A stretch of 64,000 bases of DNA from Acerihabitans sp047324305 (GCF_047324305.1 NZ_CP178740.1:4402001-4466000), one strand, 5' to 3'; positions 8,388-17,767 are shown, numbered from the stretch's first letter. Notes: generated by a model not told the origin, from the letters alone. Made by a program: numbers and translations.

Positions 8388-9779
8388 ATGAAATTTGACG
8401 GGCAATATTACGACATGCTGATCGTGAAGGAATGGCAGGATTTGATTGCCATCACCAGCGAGGCCGCACATAAGCTATTGATTTCATTGAACAATGAAGA
8501 TATTGATTTATTGGTGGACGATTTTTACGATTATATGCTGGGGGATGATAGCGCCCGGCTATTTCTTTCCAGCCAGCAGGTCAAGGATCGTCTGCATGCC
8601 ACGCTGGTTCAATGGCTAAAGGCGGTATTGAGCAGTTCCGCCGCCGATCTGCCGGCATTGATCAGCGTCCAGCGTAAGGTCGGCGACGTGCATGCCCGCA
8701 TCGGCATCCCCATTGATCTGGTGGCGCGCGGCGCCCGACGTGCCAAAAGATCCCTTTATATCCTTCTGCGGCGCGATATTACCGATTTGGCCTTATGTTA
8801 CGACGCCATGCGCTTTTCATCCCTGGCTATGGATATGGCTATCGAAGTCATGACCACGGCGTATTCCCGGTCCCATGAAAATACCACCAAGGACAAGGAG
8901 AATTTCCGCTTATTCTCCATTCTCGACAACGTCCATGTCGAACGGGAGCGCCAGCTTGCGGCGTTGCTGAACTGGGAAAACCAGTTTATCTACAACATCG
9001 CCACCGGTCTTCCCCTGGCGGAGATCGTGCCGCTGGCAGACGCGGAATTCGGGCTGTGGTTTCAGCACAAAGGACGGCACGTGTTTGAATCCGTTGACGA
9101 AGTCGCCGCCATCGAGGGATTGTTGGCCGGCGCCGACGCGTTTATTGCCTCCTACAGCGCCGATCGGGTGGCGGTAGCGGAACTGCGCCACACCCTGCTT
9201 CGCACCGTGCGTAACCAGGTAAAGCAGATCAGCACGCTGCTGGCGACGCTGTTCGACGAGCTGGCGAAATTTGAAAATGGCAAAGATCCCCTGACCAATC
9301 TGCTGAACCGGCGCTTTATTCCCACCATACTGCGCCGGGAAATCGCCCTGGCGATGCGCTCCGGCACGCCGTTTGTCATCGCCATACTGGATGTCGACTA
9401 TTTCAAAAGCATTAACGACAGCTTTGGTCATGATGCCGGGGATGCGGCGCTGAAAAAAATTGCCGTGACCCTCTATGAGAGCGTACGCAGCAGCGATTAT
9501 GTTTTTCGTTACGGCGGGGAGGAATTTATGCTGCTGTTTGTGGAAACGTCCGAAAGCCAGGCGGTTTCCATACTGAACACTATTCGCAACCGCATCGCGG
9601 AGCGGCCGGTCCAGCCGGCGGACGGTGGCAATATCACCCTGACGGTGAGCGTCGGCCTGTGCATATTCGACGGCCATCCCGATTATGAGCGCTTAATTAA
9701 AAAAGCCGACAACGCGTTATATCTGGCGAAACAAAACGGCCGGGATCGCATCGAAATCTACCGCGAAGGGCATCACTGA
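8388..9779 (+). CDS. dosC: Globin-coupled diguanylate cyclase DosC
   Basis: Oxygen-sensing enzyme that makes cyclic di-GMP from two GTP. 463 residues (E. coli DosC 460). The N-terminal globin sensor (about 10-160) keeps the proximal haem ligand as His102 in VHARIGIP (His98 in E. coli) and the distal Tyr47 (Tyr43). A middle linker follows (about 170-295). The GGDEF domain has the active motif as GGEEF at 376-380, with an RSSD inhibitory I-site (367-370) five residues before it, so product feedback should work. In E. coli it is paired with the phosphodiesterase gene dosP; here dosC stands alone. Confidence 0.92.
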   Translation: MKFDGQYYDMLIVKEWQDLIAITSEAAHKLLISLNNEDIDLLVDDFYDYMLGDDSARLFLSSQQVKDRLHATLVQWLKAVLSSSAADLPALISVQRKVGDVHARIGIPIDLVARGARRAKRSLYILLRRDITDLALCYDAMRFSSLAMDMAIEVMTTAYSRSHENTTKDKENFRLFSILDNVHVERERQLAALLNWENQFIYNIATGLPLAEIVPLADAEFGLWFQHKGRHVFESVDEVAAIEGLLAGADAFIASYSADRVAVAELRHTLLRTVRNQVKQISTLLATLFDELAKFENGKDPLTNLLNRRFIPTILRREIALAMRSGTPFVIAILDVDYFKSINDSFGHDAGDAALKKIAVTLYESVRSSDYVFRYGGEEFMLLFVETSESQAVSILNTIRNRIAERPVQPADGGNITLTVSVGLCIFDGHPDYERLIKKADNALYLAKQNGRDRIEIYREGHH

Positions 9780-9833
9780 GGCGGGAGCTACACCTGGCAA
9801 CGGGCGTTGTGGCAACGGGGCGGGGCAAAACCT

Positions 9834-9869
9834 AAATCAGCCAGAATAAAACCGCAGTCTGGCTGATTT
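9834..9869. terminator. Hairpin between convergent dosC and yeaH
   Basis: A perfect 12-bp stem (AAATCAGCCAGA at 9834-9845, TCTGGCTGATTT at 9858-9869) with a 12-base loop. The arms start with AAA and end with TTT, so it could work in both directions between the two converging genes. The T-tracts are short. Confidence 0.5.
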
Positions 9870-9883
9870 ACCTACAGTTGCGT

Positions 9884-11158
9884 TTATCTTTCGTTAACCT
9901 GTTTATGGAACAATTCCCTGAATACCGGATAGATATCTTCCTGATCGCGGATATGCTGCATGGCAAAATTGTCATATTTGGCCTGCAGATCTTCATATTC
10001 CCGCCACAGGGTTTGATGCGCCCGGCGGGTGATCTCGATATAGCTATAATACCGCACCATCGGCAATAGCTTGCCGGCCAGCAGTTCGTGGCACAGCGGC
10101 GAATCGTCCGCCCAGTTATCGCCGTCGGAGGCCTGCGCGGCGTAGATATTCCACTGCGCGGGGTCATAACGTTCCTTCACCACCTCTTCCATCAGCTTCA
10201 GCGCGCTGGAGACAATGGTGCCGCCGGTTTCCTGGGAGTAGAAAAACTCATGCTCATCCACTTCCTTGGCCTGGGTGTGATGACGGATGTAGACCACGTC
10301 GACGTTTTTATAGGTCCGGCTGAGAAACAGATACAGCAGGATATAAAACCGCTTCGCCATATCCTTGGTGGCCTGATCCATCGAACCCGACACATCCATC
10401 AGACAGAACATGACCGCCTGGCTTGACGGTTCGGCGCGCCTTTCGAAATTTTTATAACGCAAATCAAAAGTATCGATAAACGGTACCCGGGCGATTTTCT
10501 GCCGCAGCTCCGCTATCTCCTTATGGATCCGCTCCTCCTCCAGCAATTGGGCCGGCTCGCTGTTGGCGAGCATGGCCAGCTCCTCCTCGAGCTCCCGGAT
10601 GCTGCGGCGTTTGCCGGCGGTCATGGCGGTGCGCCGCACTAAGGAGTTTTGCAGCGAACGCACCACGCTGATATTGGCCGGCACGCCGGTGGACGTATAG
10701 CCGGAACGGTGCGTCTTGTACTCATTCAGCTGCTTATGCTGGTTTTTTTGCAGATTGGGCAGCGCCAGGTCCTCAAACAGCAGGTCGAGGTATTCGTCTT
10801 TCGAGATTTGAAAGACGAATTCATCCTCGCCTTCGCCGTCCTGGCTGGCATTGCCCTGGCCGCTGCCGCCGCCCCCGCCCGCGGGCGGACGCTCAATGCG
10901 GTCGTTCTGGATAAAGTGATCGTTGCCGGGATGCACCCGATGGCGCATGCCCCCACGTCCCTGATGGAAAATAGGCTCATTGATATCAGTATTGGGAATC
11001 GACACCGATTCCCCGCTTTCTATATCGGTAACCGAACGCTTGTTGATGGCCCCGGCAATCGACTGTTTGATTTGCGACTTATAGCGGCGTAAAAAGCGCT
11101 GGCGGTTCACCATGCTTTTGTTCTTGCCGTTAAGTCGTCGGTCAATAAAGTAGGCCAT
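9884..11158 (-). CDS. yeaH: YeaH, von Willebrand A-like stress protein
   Basis: The partner of the YeaG kinase in starvation and stress adaptation; its molecular role is not known. 424 residues from MAYFIDRRLNGKNKSM, which matches the E. coli start (427 aa); GGAGG lies 7 bases before this ATG, so the nine extra upstream codons are rejected. Residues about 78-115 form a low-complexity Gly-rich linker. Residues 245-400 look like a VWA fold with the metal-site motif DVSGSMD at 255-261 and the HHTQAKEVDEHEFFYSQETGGT segment. Downstream of yeaG by 125 bases on the same strand, presumably one operon. Confidence 0.95.
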   Translation of the reverse strand: MAYFIDRRLNGKNKSMVNRQRFLRRYKSQIKQSIAGAINKRSVTDIESGESVSIPNTDINEPIFHQGRGGMRHRVHPGNDHFIQNDRIERPPAGGGGGSGQGNASQDGEGEDEFVFQISKDEYLDLLFEDLALPNLQKNQHKQLNEYKTHRSGYTSTGVPANISVVRSLQNSLVRRTAMTAGKRRSIRELEEELAMLANSEPAQLLEEERIHKEIAELRQKIARVPFIDTFDLRYKNFERRAEPSSQAVMFCLMDVSGSMDQATKDMAKRFYILLYLFLSRTYKNVDVVYIRHHTQAKEVDEHEFFYSQETGGTIVSSALKLMEEVVKERYDPAQWNIYAAQASDGDNWADDSPLCHELLAGKLLPMVRYYSYIEITRRAHQTLWREYEDLQAKYDNFAMQHIRDQEDIYPVFRELFHKQVNER

Positions 11159-11283
11159 ATATTTCCTCCGGGCGACACTGTCCACCAGCTTTACTTATGC
11201 CGAAATCCTCGACAATAAGCCACTACGGCCAGCCACGCCGCAGCACAAATGCGGCGGCGTGACGACAATGTCGGCTACTGCGA

Positions 11284-13218
11284 TCAAGACGATTTCCTCA
11301 CCCGCAGATACCATTCACATAACAGGCGCACCTGTTTGCGGGTATAACCCTTTTCCATCATGCGATCCACAAAGTCGTCATGTTTTTTCTGCTCATCGGT
11401 AGATGTTTTCGCATTAAATGAAATAACAGGCAACAACTCTTCGGTGTTGGAGAACATTTTTTTCTCAATAACGGTGCGCAATTTTTCATAACTGGTCCAG
11501 TTAGGATTACGTCCGTTATTGTTGGCGCGGGCCCGCAGCACGAAGTTGACGATTTCGTTACGGAAATCTTTCGGGTTGCTGATGCCCGCCGGTTTTTCAA
11601 TTTTTTCCAATTCCGCATTCAGTGCTTCCCGATCGAATAACTGTCCGGTATCAGGATCGCGGTATTCCTGGTCCTGGATCCAGAAATCGGCATAGGACAC
11701 GTACCGGTCAAATATATTTTGACCATATTCGGAATAGGATTCGAGATAAGCGGTTTGAATCTCCTTACCGATAAACTCGGCATATTTAGGAATCAAATAA
11801 CCCTTGAGATGTTCGAGATATTTTTCGGCAATATCCTGCGGAAACTGCTCGCGTTCAATTTGCTGTTCCAGGATATAAAATAAGTGTACCGGGTTAGCCG
11901 CTACCTCGCCGTGATCAAAGTTGAATACCCGCGACAAGATTTTAAAGGCGAAGCGGGTGGATAAGCCGTTCATGCCTTCGTCGACCCCCGCGTAATCACG
12001 GTATTCCTGATAGGATTTTGCCTTCGGGTCGGTATCTTTCAGGCTCTCGCCGTCATAGATGCGCATTTTGGAGTAGATACTGGAGTTTTCCGGTTCTTTC
12101 AGCCGTGAAAGGATGGAGAAACGGGCCAGCGTTTCCAGCGTGCCCGGCGCGCAGGGCGACTCCGACAGCTCACTATTGACCAACAGTTTTTCGTAGATCT
12201 TGATTTCCTGCGAAACCCGCAGGCAATAAGGCACTTTGACGATGTAGACACGGTCAAGGAACGCCTCGTTGTTTTTATTGTTGCGGAACTGCACCCATTC
12301 CGATTCGTTGGAGTGGGCGAGAATGATGCCGTTGAACGGCAGCGCGGCGATACCTTCGGTACCGTTATAGTTCCCTTCCTGGGTGGCGGTCAGCAGGGGA
12401 TGCAGCACCTTGATCGGCGCCTTGAACATTTCGACGAATTCCATGATGCCCTGGTTGGAGCGGCAAAGGGCGCCGGAATAGCCATAGGCGTCGGGATCGT
12501 TTTGGGCGTGGTCCTCCAGTTTGCGGATATCGACTTTACCTACCAGGGCGGAGATGTCCTGGTTGTTCTCATCGCCCGGCTCGGTCTTGGCGATGGCTAT
12601 CTGCTCTAGAATGGACGGCCAGACCTTGACCACTTTAAAACGGGTGATATCACCGCCGAACTCGTGCAGGCGTTTGGCCGCCCACGGCGACATGATGGTG
12701 CCGAGATAGCGGCGCGGCACGCTATACTCTTTTTCGAGGATGTTGGCGTCTTCCTGCGGGTTGAACAGGCATAACGGATGATCGTTGACCGGGCTGCGCT
12801 CGCCGTTGGCGCTCAGGATGTAGATGGGCACCCGCTGCATCAGCGCCTTGAGACGCTCGGCCAGGGAAGATTTACCGCCGCCAACCGGTCCGAGCAGGTA
12901 CAGGATCTGTTTCTTTTCTTCCAGTCCCTGGGCCGCGTGCCTGAGATATGACACGATTTGCTCAATAGCCTCTTCCATGCCGTAAAATTCTTCAAAGGCG
13001 GGGTAGCGTGCTATAACGCGGTTGGAAAACAGTCGGGAAAGCGGTGGCTCCTGGGCGGTGTCGACCATGACCGGCTCACCGATGGCCATTAACAGTCTTT
13101 CCGCCGCGTTGGCGAATGCGCTGCGATCCTGGCGGCAGATGGTAAGGAATTCCTGCAGTGTGAACTCTTCGTCCTTGGCAGCTTCGTAGCGCTGACGATA
13201 CTGGTCAAATATGTTCAT
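11284..13218 (-). CDS. yeaG: PrkA-type serine protein kinase YeaG
   Basis: 644 residues, exactly the E. coli length. The protein has an AAA-like N-terminal domain with Walker A motif GPVGGGKSS (110-118), preceded by FYGMEEAIEQIV, and a C-terminal PrkA domain ending YTRKQVRLLCEWYLRVRKSS. In E. coli it is induced on nitrogen starvation and acts with YeaH in the sustained starvation response. No signal peptide or membrane segment. The upstream region carries a sigma-54-type promoter match (13310-13325), which fits nitrogen control. Confidence 0.96.
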   Translation of the reverse strand: MNIFDQYRQRYEAAKDEEFTLQEFLTICRQDRSAFANAAERLLMAIGEPVMVDTAQEPPLSRLFSNRVIARYPAFEEFYGMEEAIEQIVSYLRHAAQGLEEKKQILYLLGPVGGGKSSLAERLKALMQRVPIYILSANGERSPVNDHPLCLFNPQEDANILEKEYSVPRRYLGTIMSPWAAKRLHEFGGDITRFKVVKVWPSILEQIAIAKTEPGDENNQDISALVGKVDIRKLEDHAQNDPDAYGYSGALCRSNQGIMEFVEMFKAPIKVLHPLLTATQEGNYNGTEGIAALPFNGIILAHSNESEWVQFRNNKNNEAFLDRVYIVKVPYCLRVSQEIKIYEKLLVNSELSESPCAPGTLETLARFSILSRLKEPENSSIYSKMRIYDGESLKDTDPKAKSYQEYRDYAGVDEGMNGLSTRFAFKILSRVFNFDHGEVAANPVHLFYILEQQIEREQFPQDIAEKYLEHLKGYLIPKYAEFIGKEIQTAYLESYSEYGQNIFDRYVSYADFWIQDQEYRDPDTGQLFDREALNAELEKIEKPAGISNPKDFRNEIVNFVLRARANNNGRNPNWTSYEKLRTVIEKKMFSNTEELLPVISFNAKTSTDEQKKHDDFVDRMMEKGYTRKQVRLLCEWYLRVRKSS

Positions 13219-13653
13219 AGCGATGCCCGTCCTTCGTTATTAGCACAGGTTAAAAAGGAGCTAGGATAAGTATTTAGTGCTCCTGAAAAAATCGATCTCT
13301 CCTAAGTACAGCAACCACTATGCCAACTTTGTTTGCACTTTATTGTTACCGCTCTCAGGAAAAACCTTTCTCTATAATAAAGTTTAGTTGGCATCTGGCA
13401 AATGTCATTTATGTGTTACCGCTTTTTTTAAGATATATCAATGACTCAGTTAACGTTTTTTTACCAAAGCCCTGTGTGGCGCGGCCTGTAGGGCTGTGGA
13501 CCGATTTTGGCATAGTGTATATAAAATTAGGATATAATTTAGACGTTAATTGTTCTTTTCTGTAAATAATCGGCAAACGGCGTTGGTTTACTTTACACTT
13601 CACGTTTATATTGCGGTTTGTTCGTTTTTTTAACACTACGGGAAGCATCCATT
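13219..13653. other. Regulatory region yeaG-mipA
   Basis: This 435-base AT-rich divergent spacer holds the sigma-54 element at 13310-13325 and several A/T tracts up to 13640. These would suit promoter, upstream-activator or H-NS binding, but no other element is clear. I see no small gene here. Confidence 0.5.
13310..13325 (-). promoter_or_regulatory. Sigma-54 promoter for yeaG-yeaH
   Basis: Read on the minus strand: TGGCAT, 5 bases, TTGCT. The consensus is TGGCAC-N5-TTGCW, so the essential GG and GC dinucleotides and their spacing are intact with one mismatch. The start point would be near 13300, giving a leader of about 80 bases before yeaG. E. coli yeaGH is known to depend on NtrC/sigma-54. 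Confidence 0.7.
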
Positions 13654-14403
13654 GTGAAAACTCACCCATTATCCTTACTGAGTCTCGCGGTAGCCCTGGG
13701 CCTGTGCGCCCCGGTGGCAATGGCCGGCACCTGGTCCGTGGGCGCATCCGCGCTGCACGCCACCAGCCCTTATAAAGGCGCCGACGACAGAACAATCCCG
13801 TTTCCCATCATTAACTATGACGGGGACAGCGTCTACCTGCAAGGCCTGAGCGCCGGCTATTATCTGTGGAAGGATGCGCAGAACCAGCTGTCGCTGACGG
13901 CCGAATATTCGCCGTTCGGCTTCAAGCCCAGCGACAATGATTACGGCTATATGAAGCAGTTGGATAAGCGGCGCGGAACCGCCATGGCGGGGCTGCGCTA
14001 TAAGTATACGGCGCAATGGGGCATAGTTCGCGCATCCTATCTGGGCGATATCCTGGATAACAGCGATGGATTTACCGCCGATCTCGCTTATCTTTATCCT
14101 TTTACATTCGACCGGTTGACCCTGTTGCCCGGCATCGGCGCCAACTGGGCCAGCGATAACCAGAACGATTACTATTATGGCGTCAGCCGGCATGAATCCA
14201 GGCGCAGCGGCTTAGCGGAATACCAGGCCGACGACGGATGGTCGCCGTACCTAGAGCTGACGGCGGTTTACGCGTTGAACGAAAACTGGAATGCCTCGCT
14301 GATGGCGCGCTATACCCGGTTGAGCGATGAAGTGAAAGATAGTCCGATGGTGAATGCCAGCGCGACGACGCTTATCGGGGTAGGGATGACCTACCGCTTT
14401 TAA
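13654..14403 (+). CDS. mipA: MltA-interacting protein MipA (OmpV family)
   Basis: Outer-membrane beta-barrel of the MipA/OmpV family. In E. coli it scaffolds the murein hydrolase MltA and the synthase PBP1B. 249 residues from a GTG start (E. coli 248). The signal peptide runs to about residue 24 with cleavage after PVAMA. The mature part has alternating amphipathic strands and ends in MTYRF, with terminal Phe as expected for barrel insertion. An upstream in-frame ATG at 13618 would put 12 residues ahead of the signal peptide; GGGAAG ahead of the GTG supports the later start. A strong terminator follows at 14441. Confidence 0.93.
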   Translation: MKTHPLSLLSLAVALGLCAPVAMAGTWSVGASALHATSPYKGADDRTIPFPIINYDGDSVYLQGLSAGYYLWKDAQNQLSLTAEYSPFGFKPSDNDYGYMKQLDKRRGTAMAGLRYKYTAQWGIVRASYLGDILDNSDGFTADLAYLYPFTFDRLTLLPGIGANWASDNQNDYYYGVSRHESRRSGLAEYQADDGWSPYLELTAVYALNENWNASLMARYTRLSDEVKDSPMVNASATTLIGVGMTYRF

Positions 14404-14440
14404 ATGGTGCGCACCATGCTTCATTGGGGTGCATTTATGC

Positions 14441-14477
14441 GCGGGCGCACCAATCAGGTGCGCCCGCGGTGTTTTAT
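14441..14477 (+). terminator. Terminator of mipA
   Basis: A perfect 11-bp stem: GCGGGCGCACC (14441-14451), loop AATCA, GGTGCGCCCGC (14457-14467), followed by GGTGTTTTAT. It lies between mipA and yeaE and just upstream of the yeaE Shine-Dalgarno. Confidence 0.75.
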
Positions 14478-14492
14478 ACAACAGGAGGAACT

Positions 14493-15347
14493 ATGGCCAG
14501 TAAACAGGTGATTTTTCCCGATGGGCATACCCTGCCCGCGATAGGTCAGGGCACCTGGTATATGGGCGAACGGTCCAGCGATATCCAGGCTGAGACGCGC
14601 GCGTTGCAGTATGGACTCGACCTGGGGCTGAGCCTGATTGATACCGCCGAAATGTACGCCGACGGCGGCGCGGAGCGCGTGGTGGGCCGGGCGATACAGG
14701 GCCGGCGCGAAGAGGTGTTCCTGGTGTCGAAGGTCTATCCGCAGAATGCCGGTGGCGCCAAGGCGCAGGCGGCATGCGAAAACAGCCTGCGCCGTCTGCA
14801 AACCGATTATCTTGATCTGTATTTATTGCACTGGCGCGGCGGCATTCCGTTGTCCGATACCATCGCCGCCATGGAGACGCTGCGCCAGGCGGGAAAGATC
14901 AAACGTTGGGGCGTGTCGAACCTGGACGTGGCGGATATGGAGGAACTGTGGTCGCTGCCGGGCGGCGATGCCTGTATGACGGATCAGGTGTTGTACCATC
15001 TGGCCTCGCGCGGTATTGAGTACGATCTGCTGCCGTGGTGCCAGGAACGGGGAATGCCGGTGATGGCATACTGTCCGCTGGCGCAGGCCGGCAAGCTGCG
15101 TAACGGGTTGATGGACAATCAGGCGGTACAGCGTATCGCCGGCGAACTGGCGCTTACGCCGGCCCAGGTGTTACTGGCATGGGTGATACGGCGTCCGGGG
15201 GTGATTGCTATTCCCAAGGCGGGAAGCCGGGCGCATGTGAAGGAGAATGCCAGGGCGCTGGAGGTGGTATTGAGCGCGGCGCACCTTGATGAATTGGATC
15301 GCGCGTTTCCCGCGCCCCAGCGCAAAACCCATCTGGATATCGTCTGA
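14493..15347 (+). CDS. yeaE: Aldo-keto reductase YeaE
   Basis: NADPH-dependent aldo-keto reductase; the E. coli enzyme reduces methylglyoxal and other aldehydes. 284 residues, the same as E. coli, from MASKQVIFPDGHTLPAIGQGTWYMGE, with AGGAGG 5 bases before the ATG; a longer frame starting at 14424 is rejected. Catalytic tetrad: Asp in LIDTAEMYADGG, Tyr in the same motif, Lys in FLVSKVYP, His in YLLHWRG. The C-terminal cofactor segment IAIPKAGSRAHVKENA is intact. Cytosolic. The terminator upstream suggests it has its own promoter or depends on read-through from mipA. Confidence 0.93.
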   Translation: MASKQVIFPDGHTLPAIGQGTWYMGERSSDIQAETRALQYGLDLGLSLIDTAEMYADGGAERVVGRAIQGRREEVFLVSKVYPQNAGGAKAQAACENSLRRLQTDYLDLYLLHWRGGIPLSDTIAAMETLRQAGKIKRWGVSNLDVADMEELWSLPGGDACMTDQVLYHLASRGIEYDLLPWCQERGMPVMAYCPLAQAGKLRNGLMDNQAVQRIAGELALTPAQVLLAWVIRRPGVIAIPKAGSRAHVKENARALEVVLSAAHLDELDRAFPAPQRKTHLDIV

Positions 15348-15461
15348 TCTTAGCGACGACCCGAGAGGACCGGCCCGGCCCCACCGGCACGCTTTCCCGG
15401 TAACAGGTTCGCTGCAGTTTAGCGTGGGCGGCCCTGGCCGCCATGGGGCCGTAAGCCGCGG

Positions 15462-16334
15462 TCAGGCTTTACGTAGGCTGATAACCGTCGCCAGGCGCGC
15501 GGGGGCGGCCGGCGTGGCTACCAGCGGTTTATTGACGCGTGCGGTTTCCACGCAAACATAGGTTTTATAGCCCTCGTCCGTGATATCGCTGATTTTTTTC
15601 GCCAATTCCGCGCCGGGATTCCAGGCTACCACGTCGCTGTAGTGGTGATGATGGATTTCGATGACGCGTTTATTGCCCCGGTCGTTAATCAGGCTGATGT
15701 CCTGCGGGTGGGTATATACCCGATCCACTTCGCCGCTGAACGTGACGTCGCCCTGCTGTTGCGCGGTAACGCCGCCGTTCACCTTGTCGATATAGCTGTT
15801 GCCCAGTCCGCTTACGCTGACGTCGTTAATATCCTTGATATTAAAATAGCTGTGCAGGGCGGCGGTGTTCTGGAAATCGCCTTTGGCTTCCAGTTCGATG
15901 CTGCAGGTGCGGCCCAGGACAAATGTCGCGGTCAGGGTAAAGGGTTTCGGCCAGTATTGCTCGGTAACGGCGCTGTCGTGCAGGCTGAGGGACAGGGTGA
16001 CCTGCTGATCGTTTTCCTGATGGACGTCGAGATGCCAGGGCAGGATACGCGCAAAACCATGGTTGGGACTGGCTACCTTGCCGAACCAGGGCCAGCAGAC
16101 GGGCACGCCGCCGCGAATGGCCACGCCATCCTTGAATTCGCTGCTGTCGCTTAACCACAGCACCGGTTCTTCGCCTGCGGGCTGCCAGGCCACCAAATGG
16201 GCGCCCTGCAGGGTAACCGCCGCCTTGACGCGCGGATGATCGATGACGATAACCGGCAGTTCATCCATCTGACGCAAGCTGATGGAGGATGAGAGCTGCT
16301 CTTTGACGGGTAACGCAAAAACAGAGTTATGCAT
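15462..16334 (-). CDS. yeaD: Glucose-6-phosphate 1-epimerase YeaD
   Basis: Aldose-1-epimerase-like protein that interconverts alpha and beta glucose-6-phosphate. 290 residues (E. coli 294). Conserved stretches are VKAAVTLQGAHLVAWQP, FKDGVAIRGGVPVCWPWFG (phosphate and sugar site), the His/Asp region SPNHGFARILPW and VETARVNKPL near the C-terminus. It sits 87 bases downstream of gapA on the same strand, as in E. coli, behind the gapA terminator, so it may be partly co-transcribed. Confidence 0.95.
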   Translation of the reverse strand: MHNSVFALPVKEQLSSSISLRQMDELPVIVIDHPRVKAAVTLQGAHLVAWQPAGEEPVLWLSDSSEFKDGVAIRGGVPVCWPWFGKVASPNHGFARILPWHLDVHQENDQQVTLSLSLHDSAVTEQYWPKPFTLTATFVLGRTCSIELEAKGDFQNTAALHSYFNIKDINDVSVSGLGNSYIDKVNGGVTAQQQGDVTFSGEVDRVYTHPQDISLINDRGNKRVIEIHHHHYSDVVAWNPGAELAKKISDITDEGYKTYVCVETARVNKPLVATPAAPARLATVISLRKA

Positions 16335-16370
16335 ACATGAGCCTTGTGAAGTTAAGCATTGGAATCAAAT

Positions 16371-16395
16371 AAAAAGGGCGACATTGCTGTCGCCC
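16371..16395 (-). terminator. Terminator of gapA
   Basis: On the minus strand GGGCGACA, loop GCAA, TGTCGCCC and then TTTTTAT: an 8-bp stem with a GNRA tetraloop and a U-tract, 27 bases after the gapA stop codon. Confidence 0.85.
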
Positions 16396-16421
16396 CATAA
16401 GCCGTTCTTTATCGACAATGA

Positions 16422-17417
16422 TTACTTGGCGATATGGGAAATCAGATCCAGTACTTTATTGGAATAACCCGTTTCGTTATCGTACCAGGCTACCAATTTT
16501 ACAAAATTCTTGTTCAGCGCGATGCCGGCTTTGGCGTCAAATACCGACGTCAGTTTTTCGCCGTTGAAATCGGTGGAAACCACGTCTTCATCGGTGTAGC
16601 CCATAACGCCTTTCAGTTCGCCTTCGGACGCTGCTTTCATCGCTGCGCAGATTTCTTCATACGTTGCGCTTTTTTCAATGCGCGCGGTTAAATCGACAAC
16701 GGAAACGTTCGGGGTCGGAACACGGAAGGACATGCCGGTCAGTTTACCGTTCAGCTCGGGGATAACTTTACCCACGGCCTTGGCGGCGCCGGTTGAGGAC
16801 GGAATGATGTTCTGGGACGCGCCGCGGCCGCCGCGCCAGTCTTTATGGGACGGGCCGTCGACGGTTTTCTGCGTTGCGGTGGTGGCGTGTACGGTGGTCA
16901 TCAGCGCTTCAACGATACCGAATTTATCGTTAAGGACTTTGGCCAGCGGCGCCAGGCAGTTGGTGGTACAGGAAGCGTTGGACACGATATCCTGGCCATC
17001 ATAGGATTTATGGTTCACGCCCATGACGAACATCGGGGTATTGTCCTTGGAAGGGCCCGTCAGGACCACTTTCTTGGCGCCGGCGGTGATGTGCTTGCGG
17101 GCGGTTTCGTCGGTCAGGAAGATGCCGGTGGCTTCTGCAACCACGTCAACGCCAACGTCACCCCATTTCAGGTTAGCCGGATCTCTCTCAGCGGTAACAC
17201 GGATGGTTTTGCCGTTTACAACCAGATGGCCGTCTTTCACTTCCACGGTACCGTCGAAACGACCATGAGTTGAATCATACTTCAGCATGTAAGCCATATA
17301 GTCGGCGTCTAACAGGTCATTGATGGCGACGATTTCGACATCGTCACGTTCCTGCGCAGCACGGAAAACAATACGGCCGATACGGCCAAAACCGTTGATA
17401 CCTACTTTGATAGTCAT
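16422..17417 (-). CDS. gapA: Glyceraldehyde-3-phosphate dehydrogenase A
   Basis: Glycolytic enzyme that converts glyceraldehyde-3-phosphate, NAD+ and phosphate to 1,3-bisphosphoglycerate. 331 residues from MTIKVGINGFGRIGR. NAD-binding GINGFGRIGR lies at 7-16, and the catalytic cysteine is Cys150 in SNASCTTNCLAP with His in TTVHATTATQ. GGTGG sits just before the start; an upstream GTG three codons earlier is part of that ribosome site, not the start. Divergent from msrB. A consensus CRP site at 17626-17641 and the strong terminator fit a highly expressed, sugar-regulated gene. Confidence 0.98.
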   Translation of the reverse strand: MTIKVGINGFGRIGRIVFRAAQERDDVEIVAINDLLDADYMAYMLKYDSTHGRFDGTVEVKDGHLVVNGKTIRVTAERDPANLKWGDVGVDVVAEATGIFLTDETARKHITAGAKKVVLTGPSKDNTPMFVMGVNHKSYDGQDIVSNASCTTNCLAPLAKVLNDKFGIVEALMTTVHATTATQKTVDGPSHKDWRGGRGASQNIIPSSTGAAKAVGKVIPELNGKLTGMSFRVPTPNVSVVDLTARIEKSATYEEICAAMKAASEGELKGVMGYTDEDVVSTDFNGEKLTSVFDAKAGIALNKNFVKLVAWYDNETGYSNKVLDLISHIAK

Positions 17418-17625
17418 ATATTCCACCAGCTAATTATTAGTGAATAAAAGGTTACTTGTAAACTTACAAAAACCTCGCGCAGCGTCAAGCGGAATCGTGT
17501 CAATTATTGCTGCAAATCAAACGTAATCACACCATTTGAACGTAAATTGTCCGTTCCGCCGCCCGCACAGCTACGAATAAGATGGGGGCCGTAGCCCGCC
17601 ATTTAAACTGCACCTGGCAGCTAAA

Positions 17626-17641
17626 TGTGATATGCATCACA
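17626..17641. promoter_or_regulatory. CRP-cAMP site between gapA and msrB
   Basis: TGTGA, 6 bases, TCACA: a perfect CRP core inside a longer symmetric sequence (AAATGTGA ... TCACACTT, 17623-17644). It lies about 210 bases upstream of gapA and about 125 upstream of msrB. CRP control of gapA is known in E. coli. Confidence 0.75.
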
Positions 17642-17711
17642 CTTACCGCTCACGTCGTTTCTCGCCCTCTAGTTTAAGCTAAAAATCATCCCGGTGTTGT
17701 TAATTATTTGT

Positions 17712-17717
17712 TATAAT
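17712..17717 (+). promoter_or_regulatory. -10 element for msrB
   Basis: A consensus TATAAT 50 bases upstream of the msrB start, in an AT-rich stretch. The CRP site lies about 80 bases further up. No good -35 hexamer is visible at the expected spacing. Confidence 0.45.
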
Positions 17718-17767
17718 AAGCCGGTTCAAAACCCTTATCATTCATTCACCGCCTGAGAATCGCACGT

